Source: CAYMTR01 sp964393405
GTDB lineage: Bacteria > Bacteroidota > Bacteroidia > Bacteroidales > Prolixibacteraceae
NCBI GenBank assembly: GCA_964393405.1
Contig: CAYMTR010000001.1
Coordinates: 210,954-274,953 of the forward strand
Direction: 5' to 3'
Length of the DNA stretch: 64,000 nt
Below, piece by piece: positions 32,032-41,655 of this stretch (positions within the stretch are counted from its first letter, which is position 1; each line of letters begins with the position of its first letter). The notes beneath the pieces are model-generated. The model saw only the letters and a list, made by a program, of their open reading frames with translations. It made no database searches and had not been told where the DNA came from. The position numbers were made by a program, and so were the translations under genes.

Positions 32032-32937
32032 ATGATTATCACGCCTCCATACCTTAAATCCGGTGATAAGATAAGATTAATATCTCCGGGATCAAGAATC
32101 GACAGTGTTATTGTAGATTCAGGAGTTGAATTATTGAAATCACTGGGATTCAATGTAGAAGTAGGGAAATATACCTTATCATCATTTAATCAGTATTCTG
32201 CAAAAGAAGAAGAGCGGGCTCAGGATCTTCATGAGGCAATTGATGACAGTGAAGTTAAAGCAATATTTTGTACCCGTGGAGGATATGGAAGTTTAAGAAC
32301 AGCAGAGTTGGTCGACTGGACCAAATTAATAAAATCGCCAAAATGGTTGATTGGGTTTAGCGATGTGACGGTCCTTCATTCCAAGCTTAACAAACTGAAA
32401 ATATCATCAATACATGGCGTAATGCCAAAGTACTTTACGGCAGAGGGTAAGCCTTCAGAAAGTTTTAAGCATCTGATGGAAGCTCTTTCAGGAAAGAAGC
32501 TTGAATATAAAGTTCAGGGAAACATATTTAACAGAGAAGGTTCAGCAAAAGCACCCATTGTGGGGGGCAATCTGTCAATACTTTATAGTCTGCGAGGAAC
32601 AGCTTACGACATTACAACAAAAGGAAAGATTCTTTTCATAGAAGATCTGAGCGAATACAAATATCATATTGACAGGATGATGATGAACCTTAAGGTTGGA
32701 GGTAAGCTAAGTGAACTTAAGGGCTTACTCGTGGGCAGTTTTTCAGATATTAAAGATAATAATACCCCCTTTGGTAAATCAGTTGAAGAGATAATCCTCG
32801 ATTCAGTAAAAGATTATAATTATCCGGTTATATTTAATTTTCCTGGGGGACATACAAAAGACAATTACCCTTTAAAGCTTGGTATGAAAGTAAAAATAAA
32901 AGTCGGTAAGGAAATTGCCTCAGTGGTCCAGGAATAA
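32032..32937 (+). CDS. LD-carboxypeptidase, peptidase family S66
   Basis: The 301-residue protein trims the terminal D-amino acid from tetrapeptide stems during murein recycling. It shows IFCTRGGYGSLRTAELVDW, the nucleophile serine in WLIGFSDVTVLHS (about residue 110), the catalytic glutamate in LFIEDLSEYKYHIDRMM and the histidine in FPGGHTKDNYPLKLG. No signal peptide is visible, so it is cytoplasmic like LdcA. It fits into the plus-strand run with YraN and dUTPase. Confidence 0.93.
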   Translation: MIITPPYLKSGDKIRLISPGSRIDSVIVDSGVELLKSLGFNVEVGKYTLSSFNQYSAKEEERAQDLHEAIDDSEVKAIFCTRGGYGSLRTAELVDWTKLIKSPKWLIGFSDVTVLHSKLNKLKISSIHGVMPKYFTAEGKPSESFKHLMEALSGKKLEYKVQGNIFNREGSAKAPIVGGNLSILYSLRGTAYDITTKGKILFIEDLSEYKYHIDRMMMNLKVGGKLSELKGLLVGSFSDIKDNNTPFGKSVEEIILDSVKDYNYPVIFNFPGGHTKDNYPLKLGMKVKIKVGKEIASVVQE

Positions 32938-32960
32938 TTTTAACTCCCAAACAAATAAAG

Positions 32961-33332
32961 ATGGCCAAACATATCGATTTAGGCAAAAAAGGAGAAGACA
33001 TTGCCTGTGATTATCTAATAAAGGAAGGATATTTTATTGTAGAAAGAAACTGGCGTTTTATAAGGAATGAGATAGACATTATTGCTTTTGACGACAAAGA
33101 GTTAGTAATCATAGAAGTTAAAACTCGCAATGCCTACAACTATCAGGAAGCAAGTGAATCTATATCCAGGAATAAAATAATCTTTCTGACAAAAGCAGCC
33201 GAGCATTTCATTTATGACCGGGATATTAATACCGACACTCGTTTTGATGTAATATCCATAAAATGGATTTCAGAAGAAAGATTTGAACTTGAACATTTTA
33301 AAGATGCATTTAGCCCTTTAGTCAGCAGATAA
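32961..33332 (+). CDS. YraN/UPF0102 family endonuclease-like protein
   Basis: The 123-residue protein carries the restriction-endonuclease-like core of UPF0102: GKKGEDIACDYLIKEGYFIV, RNWRFIRNEIDIIAFDD and ELVIIEVKTRN, with the E-x-K motif IEVKT and an acidic residue preceding. It is widespread and resembles Holliday junction resolvases, but its role is unknown. Length and termini fit the family. It lies 23 bases after the LD-carboxypeptidase gene. Confidence 0.92.
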   Translation: MAKHIDLGKKGEDIACDYLIKEGYFIVERNWRFIRNEIDIIAFDDKELVIIEVKTRNAYNYQEASESISRNKIIFLTKAAEHFIYDRDINTDTRFDVISIKWISEERFELEHFKDAFSPLVSR

Positions 33333-33416
33333 TAATAAAACCAGTTTACTATTATCAGATTGAATTTTATCTAAGATTGTATATCTTAGCGGCTTAATTT
33401 GTTTTCGCAATTCACA

Positions 33417-33851
33417 ATGGTCATAAAAATCGTTAATAAATCAAATAATCCCTTACCGGAATATAGCACTGCTTTGTCGGCCGGGATGGATCTTCGTTCA
33501 TTTCTGAATGAAGATGTATTACTCAAGCCGTTACAGAGGGCGTTGATACCCACAGGATTATACATACAATTGCCAGAAGGTTATGAAGCACAAATAAGGC
33601 CTCGCAGTGGTTTGGCAATAAAACATGGAATATCTGTTTTAAATACACCCGGAACGATAGATGCAGACTATCGTGGAGAAATTGGCGTAATTATTGTTAA
33701 TCTTTCAAATGATGATTTCATCATAAAGAGTGGTGAGCGTATCTGTCAGATGATAATATCGAGGCATGAAAAAGCAGATTGGGAAAAGGTTGAGATTTTA
33801 GATGAAACAGTCAGGGGAGCCGGAGGATTCGGTCATACCGGCAAATATTAA
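33417..33851 (+). CDS. dut: dUTP diphosphatase
   Basis: The 144-residue trimeric enzyme hydrolyses dUTP to dUMP and diphosphate, keeping uracil out of DNA and supplying dTMP synthesis. All five motifs are present: AGMDLRS, RPRSGLAIKHG, GTIDADYRGEIGVI, GERICQMII and RGAGGFGHTG. I start at the ATG at 33417; the frame runs to a TTG at 33399 that adds only non-family residues. The next gene begins 10 bases after the stop. Confidence 0.97.
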   Translation: MVIKIVNKSNNPLPEYSTALSAGMDLRSFLNEDVLLKPLQRALIPTGLYIQLPEGYEAQIRPRSGLAIKHGISVLNTPGTIDADYRGEIGVIIVNLSNDDFIIKSGERICQMIISRHEKADWEKVEILDETVRGAGGFGHTGKY

Positions 33852-33861
33852 AAACAAGAAG

Positions 33862-35625
33862 ATGAACAAATACCTTATATTACTAATCTTTATTTTACCA
33901 TTTTTATTTACCAATTGCACCACTAAGAAAGTTGCTGTCAGCAGTAAACAAAAAGATATTGTCAAAGTAGAAAAGACAGATTCAATTTCAGAACAAAAGA
34001 GAATTGAATTTGAGTTTTTGTATATCGAGGGTTTGAAGCAGAAAATGATTGGTAGTCCGGATAATGCTATTCAGTATTTCAATAGCTGTCTTGAAATTAA
34101 TCCTAATTCTGCAGCAGTTCTTTATGAGCTAGCCAACATTCACACATCGAGAAATGACTTTTCAAGTGCAAAGGCATTATTAGAGAAAGCCATTCAGATA
34201 AATCCTGACAACAAATGGTATAAACTTCTTCTTGCTCAGATATATCAAAATAACAAACAATACGTTGAGGCCAGCAAGATATACAGTAATCTAATAAAAA
34301 GTGATCCTGACAATCTTGATTATTATTATCTGAATGCCCTATTGCTTACCTCAGGAGAGAAATATGATGAAGCAATAAAAGCCTACAAGCAGATTGAAGA
34401 CAAAATTGGATTCAACGAACAGGTTAGTCTTGCCCGGCAACAGTTATACCGTATTTCAGGAAATAATAAAGAAGCATACGAAGAAATAGAAAAACTGATA
34501 AAATTCAATCCGGGAGTACCTGAATATTATGGAGTAATGGCCGATATGTATAAGGAAGACGGCAATATGGTAAAAGCCCTTGAGTACTATAATAAGGTAC
34601 TTGAAGCTGATCCCAACAATGGTTTTGTACATTTCTCGCTAGCCACTTATTATATCCAGAACAAAGACTTTACCAAAGCATTTGATCATGCTAAACAAGG
34701 TTTTTCAAATCCTGAGATTGAAATCGAAACAAAGATTCAGCTTTATCTTATGCTATCGACAGCACCAGGAGAAAACAAACTATCAGATGCACAGATTGAA
34801 GATCTGATAAATTTGATTAGTGTGGCGCACCCAAGTGATTCAAGGAGCTATAGTATTATTGCAGATTTTTTATTACAAAAGGACCGGCTTCAGGAAGCAA
34901 GAATCAATATAGTAAAAGCACTTGACATAGATCCTAACTCTTATCCTGTTTGGGAACAGTTAGTATTGGTTGACAATCAAATAGGAGATTATGAAAACAT
35001 GAAGAAGGACAGTGAAAAAGCTATTGAACTGTTTCCTTCGCAAGGTCTTTTATATGTGCTAAACTCAGTAGCTTCATTACAGCTTAAAGATTATAATAAC
35101 GCATTAAAAATCCTTGATCAAGGACAAACATATATAATCGACAACAAGAAGCTTGAAGCTCAGTTTGAGCTTTACAGGGCTGAAGCCTATTATAACCTTA
35201 AAGATAGGAGTAAGGCATTTTCTGCTTTTGAAAAAGTAATTGAGATTGAGCCGGAGAATTATATGGCAATGAATAATTATGCCTATTATCTTTCAATAGG
35301 CAGCGAGCAGCTTGATAAGGCAGAAACATTAAGCAGTATGGTAATCAAGGCAAATCCTGATAATCCAACATACTTAGATACCCATGCATGGGTTCTGTTC
35401 AAGAAAAAAGAATACCGCCTTGCAAAATTTTATATGGAAACAGCCGTTAAGAACGGTGGCTCTGAGAATGACGTTATTGTTGAACACTATGGAGACATAC
35501 TCTATATGCTTAATGAAATTGACGGGGCATTAGAAAACTGGAATAAATCTTTGGAATTAGGGAATAAATCAGAGACACTAAAGCAAAAAATTGAGGAAAA
35601 GCGCTTTATAGAAGGAGAAGAGTAA
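33862..35625 (+). CDS. Large TPR lipoprotein
   Basis: The ATG at 33862 gives a lipoprotein signal (MNKYLILLIFILPFLFTNC, cysteine at residue 19) and a 587-residue product; the frame open from 33802 overlaps dut and is not used. From about residue 55 to the end it consists of tetratricopeptide repeats, for example NSAAVLYELANIHTSRNDF, VPEYYGVMADMYKEDGNMV and YMAMNNYAYYLSIGSEQL. It should be anchored in the outer or inner membrane facing the periplasm and act as a scaffold, with DUF4292 and EnvC-like products following. Comparable lipoprotein TPRs assist envelope assembly. Confidence 0.9.
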   Translation: MNKYLILLIFILPFLFTNCTTKKVAVSSKQKDIVKVEKTDSISEQKRIEFEFLYIEGLKQKMIGSPDNAIQYFNSCLEINPNSAAVLYELANIHTSRNDFSSAKALLEKAIQINPDNKWYKLLLAQIYQNNKQYVEASKIYSNLIKSDPDNLDYYYLNALLLTSGEKYDEAIKAYKQIEDKIGFNEQVSLARQQLYRISGNNKEAYEEIEKLIKFNPGVPEYYGVMADMYKEDGNMVKALEYYNKVLEADPNNGFVHFSLATYYIQNKDFTKAFDHAKQGFSNPEIEIETKIQLYLMLSTAPGENKLSDAQIEDLINLISVAHPSDSRSYSIIADFLLQKDRLQEARINIVKALDIDPNSYPVWEQLVLVDNQIGDYENMKKDSEKAIELFPSQGLLYVLNSVASLQLKDYNNALKILDQGQTYIIDNKKLEAQFELYRAEAYYNLKDRSKAFSAFEKVIEIEPENYMAMNNYAYYLSIGSEQLDKAETLSSMVIKANPDNPTYLDTHAWVLFKKKEYRLAKFYMETAVKNGGSENDVIVEHYGDILYMLNEIDGALENWNKSLELGNKSETLKQKIEEKRFIEGEE

Positions 35626-35633
35626 AATATCAA

Positions 35634-36521
35634 ATGAGAATAGAATTTAAAAACATAAAACACATTCTTATTGTAGCAGCTGTTGTGTTGTTAGCGGTAT
35701 CGTGTAGTACTACAAGGAATTTGCCTGTTTCGGAAATCAAGCCAATGCCTGCAACAAAGATTATCAGGAAGGTAGAGAGTAAAAAGCCAATATATCAGAA
35801 TTATGTTGCTAAGAAAGTCTCTATTGAATTTGAGAATGAAGAAAGTAATGGTTCTTTCTCCGGACAGTTTAAAATCAAAAGAAATAAATCGATCATATTT
35901 TCTGTAAAAAAATTGTCGGTGCCTCTTGGGAAAGCATTTTTGACACAGGACAGTCTTTTTTTAGTTAACTATTTTGACAGGAGTTACATTGCGGATGACA
36001 TTGAGAGATTGCAACAACTTTTAGGCATTGATCTTGATTTTAACACCTTGCAGGCTCTGCTTACTGCTGATATAAGCAGAATCATTGAAGAGGAAGGTGT
36101 TGATAAAGAACTTATTTCGACAATTGATTCTCAGATGTATCGTATTGACAGTAAATACGACCCAAGGATTAGCAAAGCTATTTCAACAGGAAATGAAAAA
36201 AGGCTTAGTCGGTTTATGAAAAGGATGGATGATTCAGAGTTTCTTAATTATTCAGTATGGGTAGATCCTCAATACTTTGTGATAAGAAAATTGATATTAA
36301 AAAACATTAAAAGTAAAGAGGATGTTACAATAAACTTCAATGAATATGAGCTTGTTGGAAGGAGTCTCTTTCCCCAACAACTTATGCTTGAATATTACAG
36401 CCCCAAAAATAAGATGAAAGTAGAAATCAATCTTTCCAAGCTATCAGTAAAAGCTGATAACGATTTCACTTTCAATATTCCTGAAAAATATGAAAGAATG
36501 AACCTAACTAATGGAAAATGA
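35634..36521 (+). CDS. DUF4292 family lipoprotein
   Basis: A lipoprotein signal (ILIVAAVVLLAVSC, cysteine at about residue 24) precedes KVSIEFENEESNGSFSGQFKIKRNKSI, then a beta-rich domain with VPLGKAFLTQDSLFLVNYFDRSY and LQQLLGIDLDFNTLQALLTAD, the DUF4292 pattern. This Bacteroidota family looks LolB-like (lipoprotein receptor fold), which would fit outer membrane biogenesis. It overlaps the EnvC-like gene by four bases and lies 8 bases after the TPR lipoprotein gene, so all three are probably co-expressed. Confidence 0.85.
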   Translation: MRIEFKNIKHILIVAAVVLLAVSCSTTRNLPVSEIKPMPATKIIRKVESKKPIYQNYVAKKVSIEFENEESNGSFSGQFKIKRNKSIIFSVKKLSVPLGKAFLTQDSLFLVNYFDRSYIADDIERLQQLLGIDLDFNTLQALLTADISRIIEEEGVDKELISTIDSQMYRIDSKYDPRISKAISTGNEKRLSRFMKRMDDSEFLNYSVWVDPQYFVIRKLILKNIKSKEDVTINFNEYELVGRSLFPQQLMLEYYSPKNKMKVEINLSKLSVKADNDFTFNIPEKYERMNLTNGK

Positions 36522-37690
36522 AAGCTGGGGTAGTCATATTATTGGTTTTATTTTCATTAATTGTTAATGCGCAGTCGCTTGATGTACTTAAAGCCAGAAA
36601 AGCCAAGACACAGAAAGAGATTGAATACACAACATTCTTGCTAAATAAGACTGGTGAAAATTCCAAGGTATCACTTAACAAGCTTTCCATTCTTAATGAG
36701 CAAATTGATTTAAGGAACAATCTAATTCAGGATTGCAATTCCCAATTAAATTTACTTCAGAAATCAATAAGTGACAATCATTTTGTAATTCTACAGCTAT
36801 CAGAAGATTTAGATAAGATTAAGTCAGATTATGCAAATATGATCCAACAGGCATATAGAAACAGAGGAGATTACAACCATCTATTCTTTATCCTTTCAAG
36901 TGAGAGTTTCAATCAAGCGTATAAAAGATTATTTTACATCCGTCAGATGGCTAGATACCGTGAGAATCAATCGCAGCAAATTGAGGCCATAAGAATGGTA
37001 TTATTGCAAAAAACAGAGGACTTAAACGAGAAAAAGACTGAGCAGCAAGAGATATTAGGTCAACAAATGGCAGAAACATCAAAGCTCAGCACTGAAAAAC
37101 AAAAACAGTCAAGTTATTATCAAGAGCTCAAGAAAAAAGAAAAAGAACTTAAAAAACATCTTGAGCAACAACAAAGAATAGACGAGAAACTTGCCAGAGA
37201 AATTGATAGAATCATTTCAGAGGAAGCAAAGAAATCAAAAAAGAAAGTTAAAACTCCTGAGGAAAAAACATTGTCCGATAACTTTGAAAAGAACAAAGGA
37301 CGGTTCCCATGGCCAGTAGCTTCTGGTATTGTTACTGACCGTTTTGGGGAACACGCCCACAGCGTAATGAGAAATGTTATAATAAACAACAATGGCATTG
37401 ATATAACAACAAATCCTGGAGAAAAGGCACGTTCGATATTCAATGGTGTTGTCAGTAGGGTATTTGCCATTCCTGGAGGGAATATGGCTGTCATTATTCG
37501 TCATGGAGAATACTTAAGTGTATACTCTAACCTAAAGGAAGTATTTGTAAAGCAAGGAGAAAACGTTCAGACTAAACAGGATATAGGTCTCGTATACTCA
37601 GATTCCGGAGATGATAATAAAACCATATTAAAATTCCAGATCAGAAAAGAAAGCCTAAAACTAAATCCTGAAGAGTGGATATCAAAATAA
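36518..37690 (+). CDS. EnvC-like murein hydrolase activator (degenerate LytM/M23)
   Basis: A signal peptide (MKAGVVILLVLFSLIVNAQ) leads into a coiled-coil region of about 220 residues and a C-terminal LytM domain from FPWPVASGIVTDRFG. The zinc ligands of active M23 peptidases are changed: the His-x3-Asp site reads NNGIDITTNPGEKA and the HxH reads IIRHGEYLSVYSNL. This is the pattern of EnvC, which activates amidases at the septum without cutting murein itself. The 390-residue size fits. Partner amidases are not seen here. It overlaps DUF4292 and is followed after 10 bases by a HAD gene. Confidence 0.9.
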   Translation: MKAGVVILLVLFSLIVNAQSLDVLKARKAKTQKEIEYTTFLLNKTGENSKVSLNKLSILNEQIDLRNNLIQDCNSQLNLLQKSISDNHFVILQLSEDLDKIKSDYANMIQQAYRNRGDYNHLFFILSSESFNQAYKRLFYIRQMARYRENQSQQIEAIRMVLLQKTEDLNEKKTEQQEILGQQMAETSKLSTEKQKQSSYYQELKKKEKELKKHLEQQQRIDEKLAREIDRIISEEAKKSKKKVKTPEEKTLSDNFEKNKGRFPWPVASGIVTDRFGEHAHSVMRNVIINNNGIDITTNPGEKARSIFNGVVSRVFAIPGGNMAVIIRHGEYLSVYSNLKEVFVKQGENVQTKQDIGLVYSDSGDDNKTILKFQIRKESLKLNPEEWISK

Positions 37691-37700
37691 AAATCTAGAA

Positions 37701-38408
37701 ATGAAAAGATACAGGCACCTGTTCTTTGATCTTGATAACACACTGTATGATTTTTCAAGCAATGCATATCTTGCGATGAAAGAAGCTTTCATTCAAATAG
37801 GCTTGTATGAAAAGTTACCTTCATTTGATATCTTTTTTAATTTTTACACTACAGTCAACGATGAGTTATGGTCGCTTTACAGGGAAAAAGAAATATCGAA
37901 AGATTTGCTTCGTGTTGAGCGTTTCAAAAGATCACTTAACAATTTTAACATAACGCCTGAGATTTCTTATGTTGAAATTGATGACCTTTATCTGAAGTAT
38001 ATGTCAACACAAACCAATCTCTTCCCAGAAACAATAGAAATACTTCAGGAACTAAAGAAAAGAGCTTACATTCTCCATATCATAACAAACGGTTTCAAGG
38101 AAGTTCAAAAGGAGAAGCTTGTAAATACAGGACTTAACAAGTTTATGACCAATGTATTTATTTCAGAAGAAATAAAATCGCCTAAGCCTTCACGTGAAAT
38201 ATTTGAATGGTCAATCAAAAGCAGTAATGCAAAAAAGAAAGAAAGTCTAATGATTGGTGATTCTTGGGATAGTGACATCGTAGGAGCAAAAAAGTTTGGT
38301 ATTGATCAGGTATATTTTAATCCTGAAAGAGCAGAAATAGATTATAAGGGGTTTGGGGAAGCGACTTTTACCATTTACAAATTATCCGAATTATTAGAAA
38401 TTTTATAG
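37701..38408 (+). CDS. HAD-family phosphatase, YjjG-type nucleotidase
   Basis: The 235-residue protein has HAD motif 1 DLDNT at residues 10-14 with both aspartates, a cap domain, motif 2 IITNG, the motif 3 lysine in SPKPSREIF and the motif 4 aspartates in MIGDSWDSDIVGAK. The order and cap match YjjG-type pyrimidine 5'-nucleotidases, which remove non-canonical nucleotides such as dUMP or modified ones, in keeping with dut a little upstream. Substrate is not certain from sequence. Confidence 0.88.
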   Translation: MKRYRHLFFDLDNTLYDFSSNAYLAMKEAFIQIGLYEKLPSFDIFFNFYTTVNDELWSLYREKEISKDLLRVERFKRSLNNFNITPEISYVEIDDLYLKYMSTQTNLFPETIEILQELKKRAYILHIITNGFKEVQKEKLVNTGLNKFMTNVFISEEIKSPKPSREIFEWSIKSSNAKKKESLMIGDSWDSDIVGAKKFGIDQVYFNPERAEIDYKGFGEATFTIYKLSELLEIL

Positions 38409-38420
38409 ATTTGACATTAT

Positions 38421-38738
38421 ATGAAAAAATTAATTACAATTCTAATTGCGGTAACAGGAGTTTTATTATTGTTGGTAATAACCCGGCCTGATGAAGAGAA
38501 CTTTAAGAGTTGGGTTAAAAAGAAATATTCAACTGAAAAAGTAAAGACCGACTCAGATAATATTCTTGATAAGATGGCAGAAAAGGGTTTTGCAAAAGCA
38601 ACACAGGTTCAATTGATTAACTCAAGACAGTATGAGAAACATTTTCTGTCTTCAGAAATAATAACATGGGCCAATCTTGAGAAAAAGAAATACATTGGTA
38701 TTTTAGGCACATGGATTGAAGTGCCGGTCAAAGAATAA
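38421..38738 (+). CDS. Small single-pass membrane or exported protein, possible DUF4359
   Basis: The 105-residue product has one hydrophobic segment at residues 3-21 (KLITILIAVTGVLLLLVIT), then NPDEENF-like RPDEENFKSWVKKKYST and a C-terminal stretch WANLEKKKYIGILGTWIEV. This resembles DUF4359 proteins in layout, but the match is weak. It lies 12 bases after the HAD gene and ends 9 bases before the convergent minus-strand gene. It is probably the last gene of the long plus-strand run. Confidence 0.65.
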   Translation: MKKLITILIAVTGVLLLLVITRPDEENFKSWVKKKYSTEKVKTDSDNILDKMAEKGFAKATQVQLINSRQYEKHFLSSEIITWANLEKKKYIGILGTWIEVPVKE

Positions 38739-38746
38739 AAACACCA

Positions 38747-40003
38747 TTAAGTTTTTTGTTTTTTCTTCTTTGCAGCAGGAAACAAGACATTATTAAGGAT
38801 CAGCCTATAGCCCGGTGAGTTGGGATATAAATTTAAATCAGTCGGAGGGTCTCCAACGGCATGGCGATAATCTTCAGGGTCATGACCACCATAAAAAGAC
38901 CATGTTCCGTTTCCAAATTCACCATGAATATACCTTGCTTCATTACCAGCCTTATTTTCACCCATCACAAGCACTTCAGGCTTAAGAAGGCTTTTATCGT
39001 AAGCGGTAGTCTGTCCCATAAAACCTCTGACAATTTGAGTATGGTTTTGGCATAACATTGTAGGGACAGGATCCCATTTTGCTGAGAAGTCAAAAAGAGT
39101 AAAGTAGTCATTTCCGAATTGTAACTTCCTAGTTTCAGTTACATCAATATTTGAGAATTCGTATTGGAAGGGATCTTCAACGAGCTTGAAGTTCTGAAAT
39201 GCAAAAGTTCTGGTAAAATCAAGATGGTCACTCATATTCTTATCAGCACCATCGCCATCAAACATTGATTCACAAATATCAACACCTTCGGCAGAAAGGG
39301 CAATATCATAAGTATCGGTTGCAGCGCACATCGCAAAAAGAAATCCTCCTTGGGCGACATATGCTTTTATGGTCTTAGAAATAGCAAGTTTCATCTCAGA
39401 AACTTTCAGGAATCCCAATTTACGTGCAAGCTTTGTATTTGTGTTTACCTCTTCAATATACCAGGGCATATGTTGATAATTGCGGTAAAACTTTCCGTAT
39501 TGTCCTGTAAAATCTTCGTGGTGTAAATGAAGCCAATCGTAATCACTAAGCTTACCGTCTATAATTTCTTCGTCATAAATTACGTCATAAGGAATCTCGG
39601 CATATGTCAACACAAGAGTTACAGCGTCATCCCAGGGCTGCTTATTTGGTGGGGAATAAACGGCTATTTTTGGAGCCTTTTGCATAGGAATAACATCCAT
39701 ATTTTGAGATGGGCTTGATATTTCATCAACAATCATATTAGCTTTAGCTTCAGCCAATACTTCGTAGCTCACACCTCTGATAAGGCATTCATTTTCAATT
39801 TCTTTTGCATAAGGTATAAGAAAGCTTCCTCCCCTGTAATTTAACAACCATTTTACCTCAACATCTCTTTCCAGAGTCCAGTAAGAAATTCCATAAGCTT
39901 TTAAATGGTTCTTTTGGGTATTGTCCATTGGCAATAAAAGCGAAGAAGAGTAAGCGGAAAAGCTTAAGACAATAAAAACTGATATCAAGAATAGCTGCCT
40001 CAT
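38747..40003 (-). CDS. Exported protein with glutamine-amidotransferase-like fold, often annotated as asparagine synthetase B
   Basis: The 418-residue protein has a signal peptide (MRQLFLISVFIVLSFSAYSS) and the bacteroidal opening LLLPMDNTQKNHLKAYGISYWTL seen in proteins often labelled asparagine synthetase B, although no asparagine synthetase domain is visible. The middle resembles a class I glutamine amidotransferase-like fold (KIAVYSPPNKQPWDD, DWLHLHHEDFTG, FLFAMCAATDTYD with a cysteine near the nucleophile elbow, FYGGHDPEDYRH with a histidine). It may bind or hydrolyse something in the periplasm. A poly-lysine tail ends it. The asparagine name is probably wrong. Confidence 0.78.
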   Translation of the reverse strand: MRQLFLISVFIVLSFSAYSSSLLLPMDNTQKNHLKAYGISYWTLERDVEVKWLLNYRGGSFLIPYAKEIENECLIRGVSYEVLAEAKANMIVDEISSPSQNMDVIPMQKAPKIAVYSPPNKQPWDDAVTLVLTYAEIPYDVIYDEEIIDGKLSDYDWLHLHHEDFTGQYGKFYRNYQHMPWYIEEVNTNTKLARKLGFLKVSEMKLAISKTIKAYVAQGGFLFAMCAATDTYDIALSAEGVDICESMFDGDGADKNMSDHLDFTRTFAFQNFKLVEDPFQYEFSNIDVTETRKLQFGNDYFTLFDFSAKWDPVPTMLCQNHTQIVRGFMGQTTAYDKSLLKPEVLVMGENKAGNEARYIHGEFGNGTWSFYGGHDPEDYRHAVGDPPTDLNLYPNSPGYRLILNNVLFPAAKKKKQKT

Positions 40004-40030
40004 AAATTGATTTTCTGTTATTAATAATTA

Positions 40031-41569
40031 TCAAAATGGCGCATCATCACCTTCCTCGCTAAACGGTGGATTGTTATGCTGAAAAGAGTATGCAGGATAA
40101 TTAACAGTTTCAGGGGCATCTTCGTTCATTTTTGAACTAAAAGTTTGTAAAGCCCTTGGGTCAAAGTCTGCAGGATAATCATCAAGGTCAATAAATTTAG
40201 CCAGTTCTTTTCTGAAAGATAACCTGACATCGCCAACAGCACCATTCCTATGTTTTGCAATAATAATTTCTGCAACATTCTTCAAGGAGTTACCTTCATC
40301 GTCCTCAGTAATCTGATAATATTCAGGTCTATGGATAAACATTACCATATCTGCATCCTGTTCAATAGCACCTGATTCCCTAAGGTCAGAAAGCTGTGGA
40401 CGTTTACCTTCACGCGACTCAACAGAACGGTTAAGCTGCGACAGAGCAATTATTGGTATATCAAGTTCCTTAGCAATCGCTTTCAAAGATCTGGAAATTG
40501 TACTTACTTCTTGTTCTCTGTTTCCCCTCATATCAGATCCAGCTGTCATAAGCTGAAGATAGTCTACAAGAACTATTCCAATATCATGCTGCATTTTCAA
40601 CCTCCGGCATTTAGCCCTTAACTCAAAAATAGAAAGTGCAGGAGTATCGTCAATAAACATTGGAGCTTCGTCAAGTTTTCTAATTGCCTTATTAAGCTTG
40701 TCCCATTCATCACCAACAAGATTTCCTTTTTTTATTTTATCTGATCCGAGTTCCGATTCAGAGGCAATCATTCTGTTGACCAACTGAATTGAGGACATTT
40801 CAAGGGAAAACATAGCCACCGGTTTTTTAAAGTCGACAGCCATATTTCTAGCCATTGATAATACAAATGCGGTCTTTCCCATAGCAGGACGTGCGGCAAT
40901 AATTATAAGGTCAGTTTTTTGCCATCCAGAAGTTATCCTGTCTACCTTTGAAAAACCAGAAGGAATACCCGATAAACCGTCTTTTCTTTTACTAGCCTCT
41001 TCAATCAGGCTAACAGCTTCTTTTAAAATAGGTTTAATTGGCTGAGTTTCTTTCTTAATATTGCCTTCCGATATCCTGAATATAGCAGATTCCGCTTCAT
41101 TTATAAGATCATCAACATCTTTAGTGTCATCGTATGCATTAGTCTGTATTTCAGTACATGAACGTATTAGTTCTCTTTGAATAAATTTCTGAGCAATAAT
41201 CCTTGCATGGAATTCGAGGTGGGCAGCTGAAGCAACCTTGCTCGTCAATTGGGTTATGTAGAGAGGACCTCCAACTTGTTCTAACAAACCTCTGTTTTTC
41301 AATTCTTGAGTAACAATAAGCAAGTCTACAGGTTGGTCTTTCATTGAAAGATCTTTAATAACCTTGAATATTTCTCTGTGTTCTTCTTTATAAAAACACT
41401 CTTCAGTAAGAACATCAGCTACACCAATAAAAGCTTCTCTCTCCAACATCAAAGCACCTAACACAGCTTCTTCCACTTCAACTGCCTGTGGGGGAATTTT
41501 ACCAAACTGTGCATTCATCTGATCAATACTTGATTTAGTGCTTCGCTTGTTTGAATTATTTATTGCCAT
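40031..41569 (-). CDS. dnaB: Replicative DNA helicase DnaB
   Basis: The 512-residue hexameric helicase unwinds DNA at the replication fork. It has the N-terminal helical domain (GKIPPQAVEVEEAVLGALM), the linker, and a RecA-like core with Walker A ARPAMGKTAF, Walker B IVLVDYLQLM, LSQLNRSVESR and DLRESGAIEQDADMVMFIHR. No intein interrupts it. The C-terminal 60 residues are acidic and less conserved. It precedes the secreted GATase-like gene by 28 bases on the same strand, but that gene is not functionally related. Confidence 0.98.
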   Translation of the reverse strand: MAINNSNKRSTKSSIDQMNAQFGKIPPQAVEVEEAVLGALMLEREAFIGVADVLTEECFYKEEHREIFKVIKDLSMKDQPVDLLIVTQELKNRGLLEQVGGPLYITQLTSKVASAAHLEFHARIIAQKFIQRELIRSCTEIQTNAYDDTKDVDDLINEAESAIFRISEGNIKKETQPIKPILKEAVSLIEEASKRKDGLSGIPSGFSKVDRITSGWQKTDLIIIAARPAMGKTAFVLSMARNMAVDFKKPVAMFSLEMSSIQLVNRMIASESELGSDKIKKGNLVGDEWDKLNKAIRKLDEAPMFIDDTPALSIFELRAKCRRLKMQHDIGIVLVDYLQLMTAGSDMRGNREQEVSTISRSLKAIAKELDIPIIALSQLNRSVESREGKRPQLSDLRESGAIEQDADMVMFIHRPEYYQITEDDEGNSLKNVAEIIIAKHRNGAVGDVRLSFRKELAKFIDLDDYPADFDPRALQTFSSKMNEDAPETVNYPAYSFQHNNPPFSEEGDDAPF

Positions 41570-41655
41570 CGATTATAGGATAAAAAGATTTATTCCCTAT
41601 TTCAGGGAAAACCAAAATTAAGAAAAATGATTAAGCTAAACTTTAAACCAAACTA

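Noticed and set aside
33802..33861. Upstream extension of the TPR lipoprotein gene overlapping dut
   Set aside because: The extension would remove the lipoprotein signal from the N terminus; the ATG at 33862 begins a clean signal with a cysteine.
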